DNA of 60,424 nucleotides, from positions 1-60,424 of the forward strand of contig JBJMKZ010000034.1 in NCBI GenBank assembly GCA_045805565.1, given 5' to 3'. A program made the translations under genes and the position numbers. The notes beneath the pieces are model-generated. The model ran no database searches. It saw only the letters and a list, made by a program, of their open reading frames with translations, and was not told the DNA's origin. This DNA is from DATAEY01 sp045805565. GTDB taxonomy: Bacteria > Actinomycetota > Thermoleophilia > Solirubrobacterales > Solirubrobacteraceae. Shown here in pieces: positions 24,774-33,612 of the stretch; position 1 is the first letter of the stretch; the number at the start of each line of letters is the position of its first letter.

Positions 24774-25715
24774 ATGCGACCGGACGCCTCGATGCCAAGC
24801 TCCCAGCCCGATCTCGCTCCCGCCGGCATGCAATGGCCCAACCTCTTCGTGGTGGGCGCGCCCAGATCCGGCACCACGTCGCTGTGGCGTTGGCTGGGCG
24901 AGCACCCAGACATCTTCATGTCGCCGGTCAAGGAGCCTCGGTTCTTCTCGGGCAACCGCTCGTTGCGATCGGTCACCGACACGGAGTCGTATCTGCGCCT
25001 GTTCAGCGGCGCCCGCGGCCAGAAGCTGCGCGGCGAGGCCACCCCCGCCTACCTGTGGCGCAAGCGGGTCCCCGAGGCGATCCGTGGCGTCAGCCCGGAC
25101 GCGAAGATCGTCATCTCCCTGCGCGAGCCGGTCGAATGGACCCACTCCGCGTACCTGCGCAACGTCGAGGACGGGATCGAGAAGCGGACGTTCCTGGAGG
25201 CGGTCAGCGACGACCTGGCCCATCGCCGCGCTGCCCCCGACCGCTCCCCCTATGTCCGGCCGGCGCTCTACGCCCGGTCCGTGGAGCGCTACCTGCGCAG
25301 CTTCGGCGACCAGGTCTCGGTGCTGTTCTTCGAGGAGCTCGCGGCCGATCCTCGCGGAACGATGCGCTCGCTTTTCCGTGCGCTCGAGGTCGACCCGGGG
25401 GGCGCGGATCGGTTCGATCCCAAGCCGCACAACCAGTACGCACAGCCCCGCAACGCGGCGATCCGGCGGCTGGTCGCCGGCCGGCGCCTCGTCCGGGGCT
25501 TGATTCCGGCCGCGGTCAGGCGGGGGGTCTTCAAGGCCGTGATGACCCCGGCGGCCAAGCCCGAGCCCGACCCCGAGTCGGTTCGGGTGCTGGTCGAGGT
25601 CTACGAGCCGGATGTCATCGCGCTGAGGGCGCTGCTGGGCCGCCGGCTTCCCCAGGCCTGGGAGCGGCGCTTCCCGAGCTTGAGGGCCCCCTCGGCGGCA
25701 GGCTCGGCCGGCTGA
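24774..25715 (+). CDS. Sulfotransferase domain protein
   Basis: A 313-residue PAPS-dependent sulfotransferase. The 5'-phosphosulfate loop is FVVGAPRSGTTSLWRWLGEH; KEPRFFSGN follows; KIVISLREPVEWTHSAYLR supplies the Arg and Ser of the 3'-phosphate site; and the C-terminal VLFFEELAADP and FDPKPHNQY motifs match heparan-sulfate-type and mycobacterial Stf-like enzymes. Substrate unknown, probably a glycan or lipid. A -10-like TAGGCT (24755-24760) lies 13 bases upstream of the ATG with no ribosome site. The short ATG-ATG spacing at the N-terminus leaves the exact start open. Confidence 0.88.
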   Translation: MRPDASMPSSQPDLAPAGMQWPNLFVVGAPRSGTTSLWRWLGEHPDIFMSPVKEPRFFSGNRSLRSVTDTESYLRLFSGARGQKLRGEATPAYLWRKRVPEAIRGVSPDAKIVISLREPVEWTHSAYLRNVEDGIEKRTFLEAVSDDLAHRRAAPDRSPYVRPALYARSVERYLRSFGDQVSVLFFEELAADPRGTMRSLFRALEVDPGGADRFDPKPHNQYAQPRNAAIRRLVAGRRLVRGLIPAAVRRGVFKAVMTPAAKPEPDPESVRVLVEVYEPDVIALRALLGRRLPQAWERRFPSLRAPSAAGSAG

Positions 25716-25796
25716 TCGCCTCCCGGCGCGGACGTCCTCGCGCCAGGAACCAGGGCTCGCCCCGAGAGACACTCGACGCCCCGCTATCGTGGAGCG

Positions 25797-28700
25797 GTGA
25801 TGGCCGGGTTGGTGTGCGGCAACTGCTCGACGCAGAACCCCGAGGGCGCCCGCTTCTGCATGAGCTGCGGTTCGCCGCTCGAGCTGCGCTGCCCGTCCTG
25901 CGGCGAGTCCATCCCTCCCGAGGCCCGCTTCTGCATGAACTGCGGCGCCCAGGTGCGCGCGGGGCCTCCGGCGGCCGCTCCGGCTGGTCCCGCGGATATC
26001 CGGGCCTCGCGGGCCGCCGCGCCTCACGCCGCTCCGGCCGAGGAGCGCCGCCAGGTGAGCGTCCTGTTCGCCGACCTGTCGGGCTACACGGCGGTGGCGG
26101 AGCGCATGGACCCCGAGGCGGTGAAGGCGATGGTCGATCGCTGCCTGCGCCGGCTCGGCGAGGAGGTCGTGAGGTTCGGCGGCACGGTCGACAAGTACAT
26201 CGGCGACAACGTGATGGCGCTGTTCGGGGCCCCGGTGGCGCACGAGGACGACGCCGAGCGCGCCGTCCGCGCCGCCCTAGGCATGCAGGCCGCGATGGAG
26301 GAGCTCAACTCCGAGGCGCAGTCCGCCGGAGGCGCCTCCTTCGCCCTGCGCGTGGGCGTCAACACCGGCGAGGTCCTGGCCGGCGCGATCGGCGACGCCT
26401 ACACGGTCACCGGCGACACGGTCAACGTCGCGGCCCGGCTGCAGGCCGCCGGGCGGCCCGGGACGATCACGGTCGGCGAGCGCACGGTCCGGGCCACCGA
26501 GGAGGCCATCGAGTACCGCGACCTGGGGGCGCTGCGGCTCAAGGGAAAGGCCGAGCCGGTACCGGCCTGGGAGGCCGTGGGGGTCAGCACGGCGCAGCCA
26601 CAGAGGCGCGGAGCGACGCGCACCGAGTCGCCCTTGGTCGGGCGCAGCGACGAGCTCGAGCTGCTGGAGTCGATCTACCACCGGGTGACGCGCGAACGCC
26701 GCCCTCATCTCGTCACCCTCATCGGGCAGGCGGGGGTCGGCAAGTCCCGGCTGCTGCGCGAATGCGAGCGCCTGCTGGCCGGTATGGAGCCGGGGCCGGT
26801 TATCCGCGAGGGGCGCTGCCCTCCTTACGGCTCGAGCATCGTCTTCTGGGCGCTGGGGGAGGTGCTGCGCGCCGAGTGCGGGATCCTCGACGGAGATGCC
26901 GCCGAGGTGGCGTGGCACAAGCTCTCGGCGCACGTCGCCGACCTGCTCGCCGAGGCGCCCGATGAGCCCGGCGAGCCCAGCGACCGCAAGGCCGCGCTGA
27001 TCGGAAGGCTGCTGGGGATCGCCGAGTCGCCCCAGTCGCCCGGGATCGACATGGAGGATCCCCAGCGGGTACGCGAGAGCTTCTTCTCGGCGGTGCGGTC
27101 GGTGATCGAGGCCATGGCGCTGCGTCAGCCGCTGGTGCTGGCGTTCGAGGACATCCATTGGGCCGACGACGGCATGCTCGAGCTGATCGAGTACCTGGCC
27201 CAGTGGGTCCGTGCGCCGGTGATCCTGTTGTGCCTGGCGCGCGACGAGCTGCTCGAGCGTCGCCGCAGCTGGGGCGGTGGGCGGCGCAGCGCATCGAACA
27301 TCTTCCTGGAGCCGTTGAGCGCCTCGGAGACCCGCGACCTGATCGGGGCGCTACTTCCCGGCGGGGACGACGAACAGCTGGTCTCCAGCGTGACCGAGCG
27401 CGCGGGAGGGAACCCGTTCTTCGTCGAGGAGATGGTGCGGCTGCTGCGCGAGGAGAAGCGCGGCGAGGCGGACGAGCTGCCGGACACCGTCCAGGCGCTG
27501 CTTACCGCCCGGCTCGACTCGCTCGAGCCGTTCGAGCGCCGCGTGGTGCAGCAGGCCGCGGTGGTCGGCCGGACGTTCTGGGAGGACCTGCTGGAGCCGG
27601 TCGCCCGCGAGGAGGGCGACGACCTGCACGCCGCGCTGGCCGCGCTGCGCGAGAAGGACATCGTGGTGACCGGCGGCGGCCGCCTCGCCGGGGAGCCGGA
27701 GCTCGCCTTCAAGCATGTCCTGATCCGGGACGTCGCCTACGCCATGCTCCCCAAGTCGGTGCGGGCCCGCAAGCACTTCGAGGTCGGCGGCTTCATCGAA
27801 CAGCGCATGGGCGACCGCACCGACGAGGTGGTCGCGCTGCTGGCCGAGCACTACGGTCGCGCGGCGGCCCTGGCCGACGAGGCTCGCCTGGCGCCCGAAG
27901 AGCGTGAGCCGATCCACCGCAAGGCGGTGCGATTCCTGGAGGCGGCTGGCGACGCGGCGGCCGCGTTCTATTCCAATCCCGAGGCGTTCGCGCACTACCA
28001 GCAGTCGCGTGAGCTGTTCGCGCGCACCGCGGACGGGCTGGCGCCGGCCGATCGCGACGACGGGACCCTGGCCAGGGTCGGCGAGAAGCAGGGAGACGTC
28101 GCGCTGCGTCTCGGACGCGTCGACGCGGCGATCGACCTCTGGACCGAGTGCCTCGAATACCACCGCGGCCGCGAGGACCTCGAGCGGGTCGCCGACCTGC
28201 ACCGCAAGATCGGAGCGGGCCTGTGGCACAAGGGCGAGCGCAAGCAGGCGATCGAGCACCACCAGAAGGGCATCAACCTGCTCAAGGACGGCCCGCCCTG
28301 CATCGAGCTCGTGCGCCTCTACGAGGAGGCCGCCTGGCTGTACATGCAGACCGGCGACAACATGCTGGCGATCTACGCCGCCGAGAAGTCGCTGCGGCTG
28401 GCCGAGCGGCTCGGCGAGACGCGCGCCGCGAGCCGCGCTCACGGAATCTTCGGCCGGGTGTTCGGCCGCATCGGCGACGCCGCCAAGGCGCGCGAGAACC
28501 TGGAGCGCTCGGTCGAGCTGGCTCGCGGCTCGGATAAGGGCGAGACGATCCTCGCGCTGCTGGCCCTGGGTCACCACCTCGAGACCTTCGAGGCCGACTA
28601 CCCCGCCGCCGAGCACGCCTACGCCGAGGCGCTCGCCCAAGCCGAGCAGGTGGGAGACGTCCCGGCCCAGGTGGAGCTGCAGTCGGCGCTGGCATGGCTG

Positions 28701-29408
28701 GGCGTCTACCGGGCCGACTGGGACGTGGTGCAGCGCGCCTGCGACGCGGCGGCCGGGCTGTCCGAGCGCGAGGGCCTGGTCGGCAAACTGTGCCTTCCCT
28801 ACGCGCTGCGCGGCGTCCTGCACTGGCGCGACGGCGATTGGGACCAGGCCGAGCACCTCTACCGGCGCGCCCACGAGCTGGCGGAGCAGGTGGGCTGGTC
28901 CGAGGTGGCGTTCTCGGCCCTGTTCGGGCTGGCCATCACCCTGCGCGATCGCGACGACCCCAGCGGCGCGGTCACCGCCCTCGCCCAGGCGCTGGACGTC
29001 TGCGAGCGCGCCGGCCTGATAGCCCAATCCATCCAGGCCAGCTCCGCGCGGGCGGTGACGCTGTCGCTGGCGGGCAAGGACGAGGCGGCTCGCGAGGCCG
29101 CCGAGGAGGCGGTCGAGCTGGCCGAGCGCCTGCATTACCCGATCGGCGGGGCGGCGGCGATGGAGGCCGACGGCGCCACCGCGGGGCCGCCCGAGGGGGC
29201 CGAGCGCCTGCGCGAGGCCAGGCAGCGCTGGGAGGCCCTGGGACGGCCACTCGACGCCGCCCGCTGCCAGCTTCTGCTCGGGCGATCGTTGCAGGAGGAG
29301 GATCCCGCGGCGGCCGCCGAGGCGCTGGAGACGGCGCGCGAGATGTACGAGCGCCTGGCGATCGCCCACCAGGCGCAGCGCGCCCGCGCGCTGGCGGCCG
29401 CGGGCTGA
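25797..29408 (+). CDS. Zinc-ribbon, class III adenylate cyclase, AAA ATPase and TPR protein
   Basis: A 1,203-residue signalling protein. Two zinc ribbons (C7, C10, C21, C24; C32, C35, C46, C49) are followed by a class III cyclase domain at about 83-265: FADLSGY and KYIGDNVMALFG give the two metal aspartates, and VNVAARL the transition-state Asn and Arg. The base-selecting position reads YTVTGD, with Thr in place of Asp, as in class IIIb adenylate cyclases. A STAND-like ATPase follows (Walker A GQAGVGKS at 310-317, LAFEDIHWAD), then about ten TPR-like helical pairs (750-1190). This is the LuxR/MalT-style cyclase layout found widely in actinobacteria. The -10-like TATCGT (25785-25790) is 6 bases before the GTG. 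Confidence 0.92.
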   Translation: MMAGLVCGNCSTQNPEGARFCMSCGSPLELRCPSCGESIPPEARFCMNCGAQVRAGPPAAAPAGPADIRASRAAAPHAAPAEERRQVSVLFADLSGYTAVAERMDPEAVKAMVDRCLRRLGEEVVRFGGTVDKYIGDNVMALFGAPVAHEDDAERAVRAALGMQAAMEELNSEAQSAGGASFALRVGVNTGEVLAGAIGDAYTVTGDTVNVAARLQAAGRPGTITVGERTVRATEEAIEYRDLGALRLKGKAEPVPAWEAVGVSTAQPQRRGATRTESPLVGRSDELELLESIYHRVTRERRPHLVTLIGQAGVGKSRLLRECERLLAGMEPGPVIREGRCPPYGSSIVFWALGEVLRAECGILDGDAAEVAWHKLSAHVADLLAEAPDEPGEPSDRKAALIGRLLGIAESPQSPGIDMEDPQRVRESFFSAVRSVIEAMALRQPLVLAFEDIHWADDGMLELIEYLAQWVRAPVILLCLARDELLERRRSWGGGRRSASNIFLEPLSASETRDLIGALLPGGDDEQLVSSVTERAGGNPFFVEEMVRLLREEKRGEADELPDTVQALLTARLDSLEPFERRVVQQAAVVGRTFWEDLLEPVAREEGDDLHAALAALREKDIVVTGGGRLAGEPELAFKHVLIRDVAYAMLPKSVRARKHFEVGGFIEQRMGDRTDEVVALLAEHYGRAAALADEARLAPEEREPIHRKAVRFLEAAGDAAAAFYSNPEAFAHYQQSRELFARTADGLAPADRDDGTLARVGEKQGDVALRLGRVDAAIDLWTECLEYHRGREDLERVADLHRKIGAGLWHKGERKQAIEHHQKGINLLKDGPPCIELVRLYEEAAWLYMQTGDNMLAIYAAEKSLRLAERLGETRAASRAHGIFGRVFGRIGDAAKARENLERSVELARGSDKGETILALLALGHHLETFEADYPAAEHAYAEALAQAEQVGDVPAQVELQSALAWLGVYRADWDVVQRACDAAAGLSEREGLVGKLCLPYALRGVLHWRDGDWDQAEHLYRRAHELAEQVGWSEVAFSALFGLAITLRDRDDPSGAVTALAQALDVCERAGLIAQSIQASSARAVTLSLAGKDEAAREAAEEAVELAERLHYPIGGAAAMEADGATAGPPEGAERLREARQRWEALGRPLDAARCQLLLGRSLQEEDPAAAAEALETAREMYERLAIAHQAQRARALAAAG

Positions 29409-29429
29409 GCGGTTTTCGCCGCGAGCGAC

Positions 29430-30572
29430 TTGGCGATCGCACTGAGGACCGGCCGGCGCCCGCTGGCGGCAGCGGCGCTCCTCTTGACCGCCGCCGCGGC
29501 CGGCGGATGCGGCAACGGCCCGGGGCCCGAGCACGCGCGCCGCTCCCGCTCCTCTCCCCCGCCCGCCCATCCGCGCCCGGCCGCCCAGCGGCTGTCGCTC
29601 GCCCAGCAGGTCGGGCAGGCGGTGATCCTCTCGTTCGAAGGCACCACCGTCCCGGGGTACGTGCAGCGGGCGCTGCGCGACGGGCGGGTGGCCGGGGTCA
29701 TCCTGTTCTCGGACAACATCGCCTCCCCCGATCAGCTTCGGAGGCTGACGGCCAGCCTGCAGCGCGCCGCCCGGCACGGCGCCCTGGTGATGGTCGACCA
29801 GGAAGGCGGCCCGGTGCAGATGGTGCCGTTCGCCGCCCCGGCGGTCGGGCAGGCACGCCAGCACACCGCTCAGGGGGCGGCCGTGCAAGCGGCGGCCGCG
29901 GCGAAGGACCTGCGGTCGCTGGGCGTCAACGTCAACCTCGCCCCCGTCGCCGACGTGCCGTCGGCGCCCGGGGCAGCCCTGGCGGACCGGGCGTTCACCG
30001 GCGACGGCGCCACCGTGGCGGCGCGGGTGAAGGCGGCGGTGCGAGCCTACGGGGCGGCCGGCCTGGGCGCCGCGGTCAAGCACTTTCCGGGACTGGGCGC
30101 CGCCCGGGCCAATACCGACTACGCTCCGGTCACCATTTCGGGCCTGGACGCCGGGGACCTGGAGCCGTTCCGCGCGGCGGTGGGCGCCGGCGTGCCGCTG
30201 GTCATGGTTTCGCACGCCGTGTACACGGATCTCGACCCGGGACGCATCGCCTCCCAATCCAGCGTCATCCTGCGCGGCCTGCTGCGCCAGCGTCTGCGCT
30301 TTCGCGGCGTGATCGTGACCGACTCGATGGAGGCGGTGGCGGTCCTGCGACGCTCCTCGGTCACCGAGGCCGCCGTCCGCTCTCTTCAGGCGGGCGCCGA
30401 CCTGCTCCTGCTGACCGGAAACGGGTCGTTTCGCCAAGTCTCGCAACACCTGCGGGCACTCGCACGGCGCGACCCCGGCTTTCGAGGCCGGCTGGCGCAG
30501 GCCGACGCCCGGGTGCTGGCCCTCAAGCGGCGCCTGGGGCTGCGGCCGCCGGTTACGCCGGAAAGGCGTTGA
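29430..30572 (+). CDS. Glycoside hydrolase family 3 lipoprotein (NagZ-like)
   Basis: A 380-residue exported enzyme with a lipobox (TAAAAGGC) and Pro/Ser-rich linker, then a single GH3 TIM barrel: LSLAQQVGQAVILSFEG, GVILFSDNI, VMVDQEGGPVQ, KHFPGLG and VIVTDSMEA with the predicted nucleophile Asp298. NagZ enzymes cut beta-N-acetylglucosamine from muropeptides using a His/Asp dyad in a loop after KHFPGHG; here the segment is KHFPGLGAARANTDYAPV and that histidine is absent, so activity or specificity may differ. TTG start, 21 bases after the cyclase gene. Its last 20 bases overlap the convergent lipoprotein gene. Confidence 0.85.
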   Translation: MAIALRTGRRPLAAAALLLTAAAAGGCGNGPGPEHARRSRSSPPPAHPRPAAQRLSLAQQVGQAVILSFEGTTVPGYVQRALRDGRVAGVILFSDNIASPDQLRRLTASLQRAARHGALVMVDQEGGPVQMVPFAAPAVGQARQHTAQGAAVQAAAAAKDLRSLGVNVNLAPVADVPSAPGAALADRAFTGDGATVAARVKAAVRAYGAAGLGAAVKHFPGLGAARANTDYAPVTISGLDAGDLEPFRAAVGAGVPLVMVSHAVYTDLDPGRIASQSSVILRGLLRQRLRFRGVIVTDSMEAVAVLRRSSVTEAAVRSLQAGADLLLLTGNGSFRQVSQHLRALARRDPGFRGRLAQADARVLALKRRLGLRPPVTPERR

Positions 30573-31335
30573 CGAGCACGTCGCGCGCAGGGCCGTTCGG
30601 ACCGCCCCCCTGGCGAACCATGATCATCGTGTAGTAGCGGGCCGGCCCCGTCCGCACCTTGTAGAAGGCGATCCGCGAGTTGCCGCCAAGCGGGACCGGA
30701 CGGGCCCACCGGTTGGCGACCAGCTCGCGGCGAAACGGGTCGTCGGTGACGCGGCGGCAGACCTGCTCGTCGCCGCCCGTCCCCAAACCGATCCGACGGT
30801 CGACGTAGCGCAGGAAGGTGTCGCAGTCGCCGGTCTGCATGGCGAGGACCACGTTGGAGGCCGCCGTGTCGAACTGCGCGGCTCTCGGCGTTCCGATCGA
30901 GGGCGAGACGGCGTCCTCGATGAACGCCACGCGGAACTTGCGGTCGCTGTCGAGCGCCAGCCCCATCATGCGGTGCTCGCCGGCCACCGCGCTGTAGTCG
31001 ATCACCGCCCCGGTGCCGTACGCCCTGGCCACGGGGTCCTGGAACGCGCCGAGCTGCGCCTTGACGCTGCGGCAGGAGGCGTCGCCGATGGTTCCGTACG
31101 CCGAGTGCAGCAGCCCCTTGACCGCCGTGCACCCGGAGGCGGTGGCGGCGCCCTGCACCCGCGACACCACGTCACCGACCTGCTCGTCGGGTCTGGGGTC
31201 GACATACCGGGGCGTCGGGTGCCTGGCGGGGGCCGCCTTTTCGCCGCCGCACCCCGCCGGCATCCCCACCAGCGCGAGGCAGGCGGCGAAGGCGACGGCA
31301 CGCGCCGGCCGGCCTCGGCGCCCGCCGCGCGTCAC
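30553..31335 (-). CDS. Predicted lipoprotein, unknown function
   Basis: A 260-residue protein with a signal peptide and lipobox (LALVGMPAGC followed by GG). The mature domain has cysteine pairs (SGCTAV and ASCRSV; GDCDTF and EQVCRRV), likely two disulfides outside the membrane. The end reads RIAFYKVRTGPARYYTMIMV. No family was recognised. Its GTG overlaps the stop of the upstream P450 gene by 4 bases, so it is translationally coupled to it; a role with the P450 is possible but odd for an extracellular protein. Confidence 0.65.
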   Translation of the reverse strand: MTRGGRRGRPARAVAFAACLALVGMPAGCGGEKAAPARHPTPRYVDPRPDEQVGDVVSRVQGAATASGCTAVKGLLHSAYGTIGDASCRSVKAQLGAFQDPVARAYGTGAVIDYSAVAGEHRMMGLALDSDRKFRVAFIEDAVSPSIGTPRAAQFDTAASNVVLAMQTGDCDTFLRYVDRRIGLGTGGDEQVCRRVTDDPFRRELVANRWARPVPLGGNSRIAFYKVRTGPARYYTMIMVRQGGGPNGPARDVLVNAFPA

Positions 31336-32768
31336 GCGGCGCCCACGGCCTCGGGCGCCACCCGCGGACGGACCGTCATCGGCAGCCCGTCCCGCGGCGA
31401 GAGCGTTGGCATCTGGCGGATCTGCATCCGGTACCCCGGGCGCAGCGCGAGCCGGAAGCGCCGCAGGATGAGGGTGGCGATCGTCCTGATCTCAAGCTGC
31501 CCGAAGCGCATTCCGACGCAGGTGCGCGAGCCACCGCCGAACGGCACGTAGGCGCCCTTGGGCAGCGCCGCCTTGGCTGCGGGCGCGAAGCGCTCGGGCC
31601 GGAAGGCCTCCGGCTCGGGAAACACCTCGGGCAGGTGGTGGCTCGCCCACGAGCAGTAGTGGACCGGCATGCCCGCGGGGATCACGTGGCCGGCGAACTC
31701 GAACGTCTCGACCACCCGCCGCGGGCCCACCCAGGCGGGCGGATAAAGGCGCAGGGTCTCGTCGAGCGCCATCTCCAGCTCGGGCAGGCCGCCCATGAGC
31801 TGCTCGTCGGTCGGGGGGAGGCCGCCCAGGACGCGGTCCTGCTCGGCCAGCAGGCGCGCCAGCGCGCCCGGGTGGCGCGCCAGCTCGTAGAACAGGAACG
31901 TCACGGTCGAGGTGGTGGTGTCGTGGCCCGCGAACAGCAGCGTCATCACCTGATCGCGCAGCTCGCGGTCGCTGAACCCCGACCCCTCCTCGTCGACCGC
32001 CTCCATCAGCAGCGACAGGATGTCCTCGCCCCGGTCGCCGGCGCCGCGCCGGCGGGCGATCTCGGCATAGATGACGCGGTCCAGCAGCGCCCGCGAGCGG
32101 TGCATCCGCCTCCATGGAGATCCCGGCCCCCGCAGGATCTGCATCACGTAGGGATTGCCGTAGTAGCTGAGCGCGCGCTCGAACTCGTCGGCGAGGTCGG
32201 AGTCACCGCCGGCCCGGTCGGGGTCGAAGCCGAACAGAGCGCGCATCGCGACGCGCAGCGCGAGGGCGCGCGCCCAGTGGTAGAGGTCGACCTCTTCGCC
32301 CAGTCGCCAACCGGCGATCGCCCGCTCGGTTTCGGCGGTCATGGTCCCGACCGCCGCCAGCAGGCGATCGCGGTGGAAGGCCGGGAGCACGATGCGCCTG
32401 GCGCGCCGGTGGTAGTCGCCGTCGATGGTCAGCATCCCGTCGCCCAGCAGCGGCATCAGGTCGCCCATGCTGCCGTCCCGCCAGCGGAAGTTCTCGGCAT
32501 GGGAGACCGTGATGTAGTGGTTGGCCTCGGGGCCGAGCATGAACACGCCCGAGGCGTGCAGGATCCGCATCGAGAACACGGATCCAAAGCGCCGGTAGGC
32601 GTCCAGCAGCAGGGGCAGGGGATCGCGGGCGAAGTCCCGGGTGCGCGCCCACGAGAACCCGGTCGGCCCGGGCGGCAGTGGCGCCGCCGCGGTCCGCTCG
32701 GTCACGATGTCGCGCGCCAGGCGGCGCCAGGGACTGAAGGAGACCGGCGGCGGCGCGGCGACCGACAT
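31332..32768 (-). CDS. Cytochrome P450
   Basis: A 478-residue haem-thiolate monooxygenase. It has the I-helix oxygen-binding motif LLFAGHDTTTSTVT, the ExxR of the K helix (DETLRLYP), the PERF motif (FRPERFAP) and the haem loop FGGGSRTCVGMRFGQLE with Cys417 as ligand. Overall it resembles bacterial CYP102/CYP110-like or fungal-type family members that hydroxylate fatty acids or terpenoids; no redox partner is adjacent. The start is ATG 32768: a -10-like TACCCT on the minus strand (32775-32780) ends 6 bases before it, suggesting leaderless translation. It is followed by an overlapping lipoprotein gene. Confidence 0.95.
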   Translation of the reverse strand: MSVAAPPPVSFSPWRRLARDIVTERTAAAPLPPGPTGFSWARTRDFARDPLPLLLDAYRRFGSVFSMRILHASGVFMLGPEANHYITVSHAENFRWRDGSMGDLMPLLGDGMLTIDGDYHRRARRIVLPAFHRDRLLAAVGTMTAETERAIAGWRLGEEVDLYHWARALALRVAMRALFGFDPDRAGGDSDLADEFERALSYYGNPYVMQILRGPGSPWRRMHRSRALLDRVIYAEIARRRGAGDRGEDILSLLMEAVDEEGSGFSDRELRDQVMTLLFAGHDTTTSTVTFLFYELARHPGALARLLAEQDRVLGGLPPTDEQLMGGLPELEMALDETLRLYPPAWVGPRRVVETFEFAGHVIPAGMPVHYCSWASHHLPEVFPEPEAFRPERFAPAAKAALPKGAYVPFGGGSRTCVGMRFGQLEIRTIATLILRRFRLALRPGYRMQIRQMPTLSPRDGLPMTVRPRVAPEAVGAA

Positions 32769-32838
32769 GCGATCAGGGTAGAGGCGCTGCCGCGCACCCG
32801 GGCTCGACGCGAGCCTTGCCATACTTGCCCTACGTCAA

Positions 32839-32912
<74 letters not shown>

Positions 32913-32976
32913 TTCCAGGTTCTCGCTGCAACTGGTGGCTTGCAGGGAATCTGCCCACTGGACCGGCCTAGACGCT

Positions 32977-32995
32977 GTGGCCCACTAGTGGCCCA
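32977..32995 (+). repeat. Left arm-type repeat of the integrated element
   Basis: Two copies of GTGGCCCA separated by three bases (32977-32984 and 32988-32995). Nearly the same 19-base array stands at 35721-35739 inside the right end. Paired short repeats near each att core are typical integrase arm-binding sites. Confidence 0.55.
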
Positions 32996-33002
32996 AACAC
33001 CC

Positions 33003-33500
33003 TCAGCCGTCGTCTGAGTCGGCGGGCTTGGCGCCGTCGCGCTCGGCGTCCAGCGCGTCCAGGCGGCCTGCGATCTCGGCTCCCGCCCCGTCCAGCAGCG
33101 CCCCATAGTGGCGCTCGATCATCCGTACGGACGTGCCCATGATCCGGGCCAACTCGAACACAGACACGCCCGCAGCGAGCGCGCCAGAGGCGAACGTCGA
33201 GTGGAGGTCGTAGATGCGGGCGGGCCTGCGGATTCCTGCCGCCTCAACCGCGGGTGCCCACTCGCGGCACCGGAAATGGTTGAGGTCCATCAGTCCGCCC
33301 CGTGGAGCAGGGAGGATCACCGGCGTGTCGAGCCGGGGCGGGATGACATCCAGCGCCGCTAGGGCGCGCAGGGACAGAGGGACCTGCCGCCGGGCACCCG
33401 AGGTCTTGCCCAGCTCCACGGTCTCCCCGTCGCTCACCGTGCGCAAGACGTTAAGGATGCGCTCGTAGCGATCGACGTCCCGGCGCTCCAGCGCCCGAGG
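33003..33500 (-). pseudogene. Tyrosine recombinase (integrase), 5'-truncated and degenerate
   Basis: C-terminal catalytic part of a phage-type integrase beside tRNA-Asp. Coding sense runs in from about 33500 without a start (RALERRDVDRYERILNVLRT), continues VELGKTSGARRQVPLSLRAL, and ends with YDLHSTFASGAL, MGTSVRMIERHYGALLDGA. The family box is DLRHTFAS with a catalytic Arg; here it reads DLHSTFAS, so that Arg and the following His are lost. The tyrosine (RHYGAL) and a likely catalytic Lys (LGKT) remain. The N-terminal domain and first catalytic Arg are deleted, so the element should no longer move on its own. Confidence 0.8.
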
Positions 33501-33504
33501 CGCC

Positions 33505-33612
33505 GCTCGTGGCTATGAGCTTGGACTTCGAGCTGGGCGCCGCATCGGGTTCAAGCAGACCTACAAAGAGGCGTACGACGCCGCCTACGCAAAGGCGCTG
33601 CGTGGCCAGTGA
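33505..33612 (+). pseudogene. Remnant C-terminus with GY-repeat helix
   Basis: The frame RGYELGLRAGRRIGFKQTYK...YDAAYAKALRGQ ends at the TGA at 33610-33612 but has no start; an in-frame stop lies shortly upstream. The i, i+4 Gly/Tyr/Ala spacing (GYELGLRAG, FKQTYKEAYDAAY) looks like the tail of small membrane proteins with a GY-rich helix. It begins exactly where the integrase coding sense stops, so this is a deletion junction. Its stop overlaps the GTG of the next small gene. Confidence 0.35.

Noticed and set aside
23685..26243. An 852-residue minus-strand protein
   Set aside because: Only the last 129 residues (from ATG 24074) have protein character; the rest is antisense of the cupredoxin, sulfotransferase and cyclase genes.
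27351..30449. A 1,032-codon open frame on the minus strand opposite the cyclase and GH3 genes
   Set aside because: It mirrors two genes with clear domains on the plus strand; its translation is low-complexity Arg/Gly/Leu-rich text without motifs. It is the usual antisense artefact of high GC at third positions.
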